This document shows positions 1 to 4,713 of a stretch of 5,253 nucleotides of DNA, piece after piece. The notes beneath the pieces are model-generated. The model was not told where the DNA came from, searched no databases, and saw only the letters and a list, made by a program, of their open reading frames with translations. Each line of letters starts with the position of its first letter. The first letter of the stretch is position 1. Both the position numbers and the translations under genes were made by a program. Source of the stretch: an uncultured Lachnospiraceae bacterium (lineage in GTDB: Bacteria; Bacillota; Clostridia; Lachnospirales; Lachnospiraceae); the NCBI GenBank assembly GCA_902766655.1, contig CACXEL010000096.1, positions 1-5,253 of the forward strand. The letters run 5' to 3'.

Positions 1-197
1 AAGATCTCGTTCTCTCTCACCCGCATGGTCCCCGCGATGGCTGCCCTGGCCTCCCTGATATATTTTTCCGCCTCCACACCCTTGGTGTGAAGGGCGGACG
101 GATTACCGTAGTCCGTCAGCATGGTGCGCTGTACGATTTCCGCCACCTCCGGCAGGACCGCCGTGGTGGCCGAATTATCCAGATAAATCTCTCTCAT
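1..197 (-). CDS. Cysteine desulfurase (NifS/IscS family), N-terminal fragment cut by window edge
   Basis: A PLP-dependent enzyme that takes sulfur from L-cysteine as a protein-bound persulfide, for Fe-S cluster assembly and, with ThiI or MnmA partners, tRNA thiolation. It is cytosolic. Only the first 65 codons are in the window. They show the family's N-terminal signature: MREIYLDNSATT at residues 1-12, then LPEV, then YGNPSALH near residues 30-37, followed by a KGVEAEKYIREAR helix. The PLP lysine and catalytic cysteine lie off the left edge. The start is the ATG at 195-197: an in-frame TGA sits at 207-209 with no other start codon between, and a GGAG core (202-205) lies 4 nt upstream. The gene is divergent from truA. 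In many clostridia this type of desulfurase is followed by thiI, which cannot be checked here. The family is clear; the choice between nifS and iscS as a name is not. Confidence 0.93.
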   Translation of the reverse strand, partial: MREIYLDNSATTAVLPEVAEIVQRTMLTDYGNPSALHTKGVEAEKYIREARAAIAGTMRVRENEI

Positions 198-250
198 ATG
201 ACTCCGTCATGGGTTGGGCGCAGTCCTCCGCACCACCCGTTTTATTATTC

Positions 251-296
251 GAAAAGACAGCCGGGCAGGCTCTTCGGCGCTCTGATGCCCGTCTGT
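251..296 (-). terminator. Hairpin with short U-run in the desulfurase leader (possible attenuator)
   Basis: On the minus strand the arms ACAGACGGGCA (296-286) and TGCCCGGCTGT (267-257) pair at 10 of 11 positions, with an 18-nt loop, and are followed directly by CTTTTC (256-251). This has the shape of a weak intrinsic terminator. It lies downstream of the proposed desulfurase promoter and about 55 nt before the start codon, so it would sit in the 5' leader rather than at the end of a gene. Attenuation is inference; the long loop and the four-base U-run make efficient termination doubtful. Confidence 0.4.
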
Positions 297-368
297 AGAA
301 CGCGAAAAACAGCCGTACTCCGTGTTCCTTTTCCGGTCGCCGCGCCTGCCGGCAGCGGCAGCATCCGC

Positions 369-399
369 ATTATAGCATACCTGCAGGGATTTGTGTCCA
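369..399 (-). promoter_or_regulatory. Probable sigma-A promoter of the cysteine desulfurase
   Basis: Read on the minus strand, a perfect TATAAT (374-369) is preceded by TGC (377-375), giving an extended -10. A TGGACA hexamer (399-394, five of six to TTGACA) lies 19 nt further upstream. The spacer is slightly long, but the extended -10 compensates. Transcription would start near position 362, giving a leader of about 165 nt. A TTGTG-TC-CACAA inverted repeat (391-402) overlaps the -35 hexamer. Confidence 0.55.
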
Positions 400-471
400 C
401 AAGTTATGGAAGGTTTTTGTTGCGGCTCCGCAGCTGCCCTTTATTCACATTCTTACGACTGCTAAGCTCTT

Positions 472-524
472 GACCGGCCGGGAAGGAACGGGCCGGTCCT
501 CTGCCTCCGGAGGACAGTTCCTTC
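472..524. repeat. Two overlapping, mutually exclusive inverted repeats
   Basis: Stem A pairs GACCGGCC (472-479) with GGCCGGTC (491-498), 8 bp perfect. Stem B pairs GAAGGAAC (482-489) with GTTCCTTC (517-524), 8 bp perfect, and continues inward with GTCCTC (496-501) and GAGGAC (510-515). The loop of A contains the outer left arm of B, and 496-498 belongs to both, so full A and full B cannot form together. No U-run follows. The cluster lies upstream of the proposed truA promoter, so whether it is ever transcribed is unknown. It may act as DNA. Confidence 0.5.
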
Positions 525-585
525 ATCCTGCATCGGAATTGATGCAAAATGCTCCCGGCCGGGCATGGTTTTCATTTTTCGTTTA

Positions 586-594
586 TGGTATAGT
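586..594 (+). promoter_or_regulatory. Extended -10 promoter of truA
   Basis: TGGTATAGT at 586-594 matches the extended -10 pattern TGn-TATAAT with one mismatch. No good -35 is visible; TTTTCA at 569-574 is only four of six and is spaced too closely. The spacer is T-rich. Transcription would begin near 601, leaving a leader of about 35 nt to the ATG. The position, just before a single gene with its own terminator, supports a monocistronic truA transcript. Confidence 0.5.
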
Positions 595-622
595 TAGATC
601 ATCGCAGCTGTTCATCAAGTAC

Positions 623-629
623 AAGGAGG
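623..629 (+). promoter_or_regulatory. truA ribosome binding site, favouring the ATG at 636
   Basis: AAGGAGG (623-629) is a full Shine-Dalgarno consensus. It is 6 nt from the ATG at 636 but only 3 nt from the GTG at 633, so the ATG is the better start and removes one codon from the longest reading. Confidence 0.85.
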
Positions 630-635
630 CCCGTG

Positions 636-1376
636 ATGACCAATTACCGCATGCTCATACAGTACGACGGTACCCGCTACAACGGCTGGCAGAAGCAGGG
701 GGATACCGACAATACCATCCAGCAGAAGCTGGAGACCATACTGGCCAGGATGACCGGCGAGCAGGTGGACGTCCACGGGGCCGGGCGGACGGATGCCGGC
801 GTCCACGCCAGAGGGCAGGTGGCCCAGTTCCGCCTGAGCGAGGAGCGCTCTCCCAAGGAGATTCTTGCCTACATCAATGAGTACCTTCCCGACGATATCG
901 GCGTCCTCTCCGTGGACATAGCCGGACCGCGTTTCCACAGCCGCTTCAACGCCACCCGGAAGATCTACCTCTACCGGATCGGCAAGAACAAGGCTGCCCA
1001 CGTTTTCGACCGCAAGTATATTTACGAGTACCGGGGCGTGTTGGACACAGCAGCCATGAAGGTGGCCACCATCCAGCTGCGCGGGGAGCATGACTTCCGA
1101 AGCTTCTGCGGAAACCCCCGCATGCGAAAGTCCACCGTGCGGAACCTCTACGCTATCCATATCCGGGAGACTGAGGACGAGATCGACCTCGAATTCATCG
1201 GGGAGGGTTTCCTCCAGTATATGGTCCGGATCCTGGTCGGGACCCTGATCGAGGTAGGCGAAGGCCGCCGCGACCCTCTCTCCATGGATGCCCTCCTGGA
1301 AGCCCGGGACCGCACCATGGCGGGTCCAACGGCGCCCGCCTGCGGCCTGACCCTCATGCAGGTGGATTACAATTAA
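636..1376 (+). CDS. truA: tRNA pseudouridine synthase A (TruA)
   Basis: Isomerises uridines 38-40 in the anticodon stem-loop of many tRNAs to pseudouridine; cytosolic, homodimeric in known members. At 246 residues the length is normal. The N-terminal half has QYDGTRYNGWQ (9-19) and the catalytic GAGRTDAGVHA motif (48-58) with the nucleophile Asp53, followed by GQVAQF. FHSRFNATRKIYLYR (100-114) carries the conserved active-site-flanking tyrosine Tyr111. The C-terminal half has HDFRSFCG, the GEGFLQYMVRILVGTLIEVG core, and ends AGPTAPACGLTLMQV, all typical. The start is set by AAGGAGG 6 nt upstream. The gene stands alone on the plus strand with its own promoter and terminator, unlike the truA that ends the ribosomal-protein/ECF cluster in many Bacillota. 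The GRTDAGVHA form rather than the SRTDSGVHA form I recall for that copy suggests a second paralogue, which is inference. Confidence 0.97.
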   Translation: MTNYRMLIQYDGTRYNGWQKQGDTDNTIQQKLETILARMTGEQVDVHGAGRTDAGVHARGQVAQFRLSEERSPKEILAYINEYLPDDIGVLSVDIAGPRFHSRFNATRKIYLYRIGKNKAAHVFDRKYIYEYRGVLDTAAMKVATIQLRGEHDFRSFCGNPRMRKSTVRNLYAIHIRETEDEIDLEFIGEGFLQYMVRILVGTLIEVGEGRRDPLSMDALLEARDRTMAGPTAPACGLTLMQVDYN

Positions 1377-1387
1377 TGACTGTTCGT

Positions 1388-1420
1388 ACGGCTCTGCGCC
1401 CCGCGCAGGGCCGTTTTCTC
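1388..1420 (+). terminator. Intrinsic terminator of truA
   Basis: Arms ACGGCTCTGCG (1388-1398) and CGCAGGGCCGT (1404-1414) form an 11-bp stem with a single G-U wobble and a 5-nt loop, followed by TTTTCTC (1414-1420). It begins 11 nt after the truA stop. On the opposite strand the wobble becomes a mismatch and no U-run follows, so it should act only on truA. Confidence 0.9.
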
Positions 1421-1602
1421 ATTGCCCCGTACACTTCCTGCATTCCGCAGCACAGCCTGCTTCCATCAGGAATCAGGAGTGCATCCCTGCCCGTGCGGCT
1501 ACACAAACTCATATTTGGACATGGTGCGGACAGCCTGCCTTTGGTGCCTGTGCGGATGTGCGCACCGCCTGTCGCTGCCGGCCGGAAAATGCAGGCCGCG
1601 CC
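1421..1602. other. Convergent intergenic region between truA and rsmE
   Basis: No gene or ribosome binding site with a sensible start is visible. It holds an imperfect inverted repeat with outer arms GGTGCG (1523-1528) and CGCACC (1561-1566) and inner arms ACAG (1530-1533) and CTGT (1548-1551), without a U-run on either strand, and a tandem ATCAGGA pair (1465-1478). No clear terminator for the minus-strand operon was found here. Confidence 0.5.
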
Positions 1603-2346
1603 TCACTGAAGCCCTTCCAGCATATACATAAGTATGGACAGCGTCGTGATGGCCGCGGTCTCAGTCCGCAGGATCCGGCCGCCCAGCGTGATGACGTGGG
1701 CGCCTGCCTCCCCGGCAAGCTCCGCCTCCGCGGGGTCGAAGCCGCCCTCCGGCCCTATGAAGACCGCCACGCGCTGCCCCGGGCGGATGTCCGCCAGGAC
1801 CTCCCGCGTCCGGGCCATATTGCCGGCGCACTCGTAGGGCATGAGGATCATGCCAGCCTCTTTCGCCTCCGCCACGGCTTCCTGAAAGGTCATGACGGGT
1901 CTTATTTCCGGGATGAGAGCCCTCTTCGACTGCTTGGCCGCGGCCTCCGCGATAGCCTCCCAGCGGGCGATCTTCCCGGCTTCCTTCTTTTTGTCCAGCT
2001 TGACCACGGACCTGCGGCAGGCCACCGGGACAATGCAGGCCGCTCCGAGCTCCACCGCCTTCTGGATGATGAGCTCCATCTTATCGAATTTCGGCAGGCC
2101 CATGTAGAGGGTGATGCGGCAGGGCAGTTCGGAGGCCGCCTCAGAGACCGCCTCGATATCCGCCAGGACCGCCTCGTCCGTAAAGTCCGCGACATGGCAG
2201 GTATAGATCCTGCCGGTCCCGTCCACGGCCTCGATGGCCTCTCCCTTTTTCATTCTGAGCACGTCACGGATATGGTGGGCATCCGCGCCTTCAATGGTGA
2301 GCACGTTCCCCGCGATCTGCCCTGGCTCCACAAAAAAGTGATACAT
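1603..2346 (-). CDS. rsmE: 16S rRNA (uracil-1498-N3)-methyltransferase RsmE
   Basis: Transfers a methyl group from S-adenosylmethionine to N3 of U1498 in helix 44 of 16S rRNA, acting on the assembled small subunit. The 247 residues equal the usual length. The N-terminal part (about 1-70) is the PUA-like RNA-binding domain, with HHIRDVLRMKKGE at 24-36. The C-terminal part is a SPOUT methyltransferase with a knotted cofactor site: YMGLPKFDKM (81-90), ACRRSV (109-114), the AKQSKR segment (137-142), IGPEGGF (197-203) and LGGRILRTETA (221-231). AAGGAG (2356-2351) lies 4 nt before the ATG, and the gene follows prmA by 17 nt, so the two are very likely co-transcribed, as in Bacillus subtilis (yqeT-yqeU). 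The next gene of the B. subtilis order, mtaB, is not found; truA lies here on the opposite strand. Confidence 0.96.
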   Translation of the reverse strand: MYHFFVEPGQIAGNVLTIEGADAHHIRDVLRMKKGEAIEAVDGTGRIYTCHVADFTDEAVLADIEAVSEAASELPCRITLYMGLPKFDKMELIIQKAVELGAACIVPVACRRSVVKLDKKKEAGKIARWEAIAEAAAKQSKRALIPEIRPVMTFQEAVAEAKEAGMILMPYECAGNMARTREVLADIRPGQRVAVFIGPEGGFDPAEAELAGEAGAHVITLGGRILRTETAAITTLSILMYMLEGLQ

Positions 2347-2363
2347 ATCGCTCCTTCAGTCTG

Positions 2364-3401
2364 TCATGCCTTGACAGCGACGATGCTCTCCCACTCACCC
2401 ATGGGAATCTCCTCGATCAGGGAGAGACCTGCCGCGGCGATGGCGTCCAGCACCAGCTGCCGGTGGGTGATCAGGATGCCGGAAGTGACGTAAATCCCGC
2501 CCTCAACAAGAAGACCGGGTACAGCCGGCGTGATGCCGGCAAGGATCTCCGCGATGATGTTGGCGGCGACCAGGTCATAGGCCCCGCCTTTGCCGGCGGC
2601 GAGGGCAGCCTTCTGCACAGTCTCATCGTCACCGATGTTGCCGGCACAGAAGGCGAAGCTGCCGGGATCAATGCCGTTCTTCTCAAGGTTCTCCCTGAGG
2701 GCCGCAGGCACGTTGGGGTCGAGGTCCGTCCCGAAGACAAAGTCCGCCCCGCTCTTCAGGGCGACCAGTCCCAGGATGCCGCTGCCCGTGCCGATATCCA
2801 GCACGCGGCTGCCCGGCTTCAGATAGCGGCGGATCCCTTCGACGGCCAGCCTGGTGGACTCGTGCTGCCCGGTCCCGAAGGCCGTGCCCGGGTCCAGGAA
2901 GAGCGTGATGTCCGCATCCGTCTCCTCAGCCTCCTCCCAGGAAGGTACGATCTGTACACCGGAGATGGTGAACTGGTGGAAATGCTCCTTCCAGCTGTTG
3001 ACCCAGTCCTCCTCCCTGGTCCTGCCCTCGGTGATGGTGCCCGGCCCGATATCGCAGTAGGTGGCGATCTCCGCGAGGCCCTCCCGGACCTTCTCCAGGA
3101 TCTCGGGGATCGTTCCCTCAGGCTCCTCGACGTCCACCGGCCCGGTCCCGGGGTCGTAGGAAGCCGAAACGCTGCCCTCCCCGCCGCTCTCCGCGTCCTT
3201 CAGGTAAAATGAGATCCGCGCCCGGTGGTCATCCTCGGGCATTTCCGGCACCACGTCGCCGAAATAGCCGCCGTTCTCCTCGGCCGTCACGGGCCTCAGG
3301 TCCTCGATCTCCACGCCTATGATACCGATGCTGTTCAGCATGTAAGCGATATCATCCTCAGCCTCTTCCGTGGTGTCAATGGTATATTTTATCCATTCCA
3401 T
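2364..3401 (-). CDS. prmA: Ribosomal protein L11 methyltransferase PrmA
   Basis: SAM-dependent enzyme that methylates ribosomal protein L11; cytosolic. The N-terminal substrate-recognition domain starts MEWIKYTIDTTEEAED and has the GVEIED motif (29-34). A linker carries DWVNSWKEHFHQF (132-144) and IVPSW (151-155). The class I methyltransferase domain shows DPGTAFGTGQHEST (170-183), the SAM-binding VLDIGTGSGILGL (200-212), the acidic GTDLDP strand end (224-229) and AANIIAEIL (279-287). At 345 residues it is longer than the roughly 290-315 of well-known members; much of the excess appears to be an acidic, Gly/Pro-rich stretch at about 70-98. The ATG at 3401 fits the family's N-terminus and no in-frame start lies between it and a TAA at 3443-3441, yet no Shine-Dalgarno sequence sits close by: the nearest AAGGAG (3450-3445) is beyond a strong hairpin. 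It lies between dnaJ and rsmE in the usual operon order. Confidence 0.96.
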   Translation of the reverse strand: MEWIKYTIDTTEEAEDDIAYMLNSIGIIGVEIEDLRPVTAEENGGYFGDVVPEMPEDDHRARISFYLKDAESGGEGSVSASYDPGTGPVDVEEPEGTIPEILEKVREGLAEIATYCDIGPGTITEGRTREEDWVNSWKEHFHQFTISGVQIVPSWEEAEETDADITLFLDPGTAFGTGQHESTRLAVEGIRRYLKPGSRVLDIGTGSGILGLVALKSGADFVFGTDLDPNVPAALRENLEKNGIDPGSFAFCAGNIGDDETVQKAALAAGKGGAYDLVAANIIAEILAGITPAVPGLLVEGGIYVTSGILITHRQLVLDAIAAAGLSLIEEIPMGEWESIVAVKA

Positions 3402-3412
3402 AAATACGCTGA

Positions 3413-3442
3413 AAGCCTTCGCGCCGTCCGGCGCGAAGGCTT
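3413..3442 (-). terminator. Perfect 13-bp hairpin between dnaJ and prmA
   Basis: AAGCCTTCGCGCC (3442-3430) pairs with GGCGCGAAGGCTT (3425-3413), a perfect 13-bp stem with a 4-nt GGAC loop. On the minus strand the right arm ends in TTTC, so there is only a very short U-run and termination is likely to be partial at best. It could limit read-through from dnaJ, protect the dnaJ message's 3' end, or bring the upstream AAGGAG (3450-3445) nearer to the prmA start. The stem is certain from sequence; the role is inference. Confidence 0.65.
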
Positions 3443-3468
3443 ATCTCCTTATACTTAAAATATCTGTC

Positions 3469-4560
3469 TCATTCCGTCTCGCCGCAGGCCTTCTGGTACT
3501 CCTTGAGGGCCTTCTTCTGCTCGCGGGTGAGCTTCTTGGGCACCTGCACCACGAGCGTGACGTAGAGGTCGCCCCGGCGCTCGCTGCTGCGGACGGAAGG
3601 AACGCCCTTGCCCCGCAGGCGGATCCTGGTATCGGTCTCCGTGCCGGGCTTGACCTCGTATTCCACCTCGCCCTCCAGGGTCTTGATCCTGACCTTGCCG
3701 CCAAGGGCAGCCTTGGTGAAGGAGATGGGGCTCACAGTGTAGAGGTCCATGTCATCCCTCTGGAAGAGGGGATGGCGGGCCACCCTGACCTCGACCAGCA
3801 GGTCGCCTCTCGGGCCGCCGTTCGCGCCGGGCTCGCCTTTGTCGCGTACACGGACGCTCATGCCGTTGTCGATACCGGCCGGAATCTGGACCTTGATCTT
3901 CTGCCGGCGGGTAATGTAGCCGGTGCCGCGGCACTCCGGGCACTTGTCCTTGATCTGCTTGCCTGTCCCGCGGCACTCCGGGCAGGCCGTCTCGGACTGC
4001 ATCATGCCGAAAATGGACTGCTGTGTGGTGACGACCCGGCCGCTGCCGCTGCATCGCGGGCAGATGACCGGGGATGTCCCCGCCTTGGCGCCGCTGCCGC
4101 CGCAGGCGCTGCAGGCCTCCCTGAGGTTGAGATCCAGCTGCTTCTCGCAGCCGAAGACAGCCTCCTCGAAGGTGATGTTGACGGAGGTCCTCACGTTGGC
4201 GCCGCGCATGGGCGCGTTGGGGTTCTGCCTGGTCTGGCGGCTCCTGCCGAAAATATCGCCGAACCCGAACAGGTCGCCGAAAAGATCGCTGAAGTCCATG
4301 CTGTTGGGGTCGAAGCCGCCGTACCCGCCGCCGCTGAAGGCGGCGTGGCCGAACTGATCGTACTGCTTTCTCTTCTCCGGATCCGACAGGATGGAATACG
4401 CCTCGGAGGCCTCCTTGAATTTCTCAGCGGCCTCCTCATCTCCCGGATTGACGTCCGGATGATATTTTTTTGCCAGCTTCCGGTAAGCCTTCTTCAGAGT
4501 GTCGGCGTCAGCGCTCTTGTCGACGCCCAGCACCTCGTAGTAATCTCTTTTCTCTGCCAT
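3469..4560 (-). CDS. dnaJ: Chaperone DnaJ (type I Hsp40)
   Basis: Co-chaperone that delivers unfolded clients to DnaK and stimulates its ATPase; cytosolic dimer. All type I domains are present in 363 residues, close to the usual 370-380. The J domain spans about 6-70 with the essential HPD at 34-36 and [18 protein letters not shown] after it. A Gly/Phe-rich linker follows (about 71-105, repeats of GGF, DLFG and GFGD). The zinc domain has four CxxCxGxG motifs, with cysteines at 150/153, 167/170, 193/196 and 207/210. The C-terminal beta domains include GDLLVEV and [11 protein letters not shown], ending [14 protein letters not shown]. The ATG at 4560 has an AAGGA core (4572-4568) 7 nt upstream. 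It lies 153 nt after dnaK, with two hairpins between, so its expression is probably tied to, but lower than, that of dnaK. Confidence 0.98.
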   Translation of the reverse strand: MAEKRDYYEVLGVDKSADADTLKKAYRKLAKKYHPDVNPGDEEAAEKFKEASEAYSILSDPEKRKQYDQFGHAAFSGGGYGGFDPNSMDFSDLFGDLFGFGDIFGRSRQTRQNPNAPMRGANVRTSVNITFEEAVFGCEKQLDLNLREACSACGGSGAKAGTSPVICPRCSGSGRVVTTQQSIFGMMQSETACPECRGTGKQIKDKCPECRGTGYITRRQKIKVQIPAGIDNGMSVRVRDKGEPGANGGPRGDLLVEVRVARHPLFQRDDMDLYTVSPISFTKAALGGKVRIKTLEGEVEYEVKPGTETDTRIRLRGKGVPSVRSSERRGDLYVTLVVQVPKKLTREQKKALKEYQKACGETE

Positions 4561-4587
4561 AGATAGATCCTTTTGTTTCTTTGCTCA

Positions 4588-4609
4588 TAAAAATACGGCA
4601 AAGCTGCCG
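4588..4609 (-). terminator. Short hairpin with U-run ahead of dnaJ
   Basis: On the minus strand CGGCA (4609-4605) and TGCCG (4600-4596) form a 5-bp stem with a GCTT loop, followed by TATTTTTA (4595-4588). The flanks can extend the stem by two pairs with one bulged base. It sits only 16 nt before the dnaJ ribosome binding site, so it would act as a leaky terminator within the dnaK-dnaJ transcript. The stem is short and the call is tentative. Confidence 0.4.
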
Positions 4610-4674
4610 CGTCACCCGCCTCCTGCCATAAGGCACTCCGGCGCCGTGGCCCGGCCGCTTAAGTCTTACGGTAA

Positions 4675-4702
4675 GCAGGCTGTCCTTGTGCGGACAGCCT
4701 GC
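4675..4702 (-). terminator. Perfect 11-bp hairpin just after dnaK
   Basis: GCAGGCTGTCC (4685-4675 in plus numbering) and GGACAGCCTGC (4702-4692) are exact complements, giving an 11-bp stem with a 6-nt loop, starting 11 nt beyond the dnaK stop. The sequence after the stem on the minus strand (TTACCGTAAG) is not U-rich, so this is better read as an mRNA 3'-end stabiliser or processing barrier than as a strong terminator. Hairpins that separate abundant dnaK message from downstream dnaJ are plausible in this operon. Confidence 0.55.
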
Positions 4703-4713
4703 AATGTTACATC

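Larger units (their letters stand above)
198..635. other. Divergent intergenic region between cysteine desulfurase and truA
   Basis: This 438-nt stretch holds no convincing gene. Open frames that enter it are extensions of antisense or off-frame readings of the two flanking genes, and none has a usable ribosome binding site. It contains, left to right: the leader of the desulfurase with a hairpin (257-296), the probable desulfurase promoter (369-399), a pair of competing inverted repeats (472-524), a short GC-rich inverted repeat followed by a T-rich run (549-579), the extended -10 of truA (586-594) and the truA ribosome binding site (623-629). No tRNA-like cloverleaf or recognisable riboswitch was found by eye. 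Confidence 0.7.

Noticed and set aside
244..249. AATAAT (minus strand) as an alternative -10 for the desulfurase
   Set aside because: No -35 at proper spacing and no extended -10, and the TATAAT at 374-369 is much better.
391..401. DnaA-box-like sequence ending in TCCACA
   Set aside because: Only seven of nine positions match TTATNCACA and it stands alone, so there is no evidence for an origin.
633..635. GTG at 633 as the truA start
   Set aside because: Only 3 nt from AAGGAGG, whereas the ATG at 636 is at the better 6-nt spacing.
615..1160. 181-codon open frame on the minus strand opposite truA
   Set aside because: Antisense shadow of truA without recognisable motifs or a ribosome binding site.
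1521..1630. Cys-rich small plus-strand frame after truA (ATG at 1521)
   Set aside because: No Shine-Dalgarno sequence, lies after the truA terminator without a promoter, and runs into antisense rsmE.
1558..2493. 311-codon open frame on the plus strand opposite rsmE and the end of prmA
   Set aside because: It spans two real genes on the other strand, has no family motifs and an Arg/Asp/Gly-rich shadow composition.
3370..4566. 398-codon open frame on the plus strand opposite dnaJ
   Set aside because: It is antisense to an unmistakable dnaJ, has low-complexity Ala/Leu/Gly/Asp-rich content typical of reading GC-rich codons backwards, and lacks a ribosome binding site.
4508..4615. 35-codon GTG-started frame overlapping the dnaJ start, preceded by AGGAGG (4624-4619)
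   Set aside because: Spacing to the GTG is only 3 nt, the frame runs out of phase into dnaJ, and the peptide is basic and motif-free. Kept only as a remote possibility of a leader peptide.
4561..4713. CIRCE (HrcA operator) or internal heat-shock promoter before dnaJ
   Set aside because: No TTAGCACTC/GAGTGCTAA inverted repeat is present, and no convincing -35/-10 pair was found.
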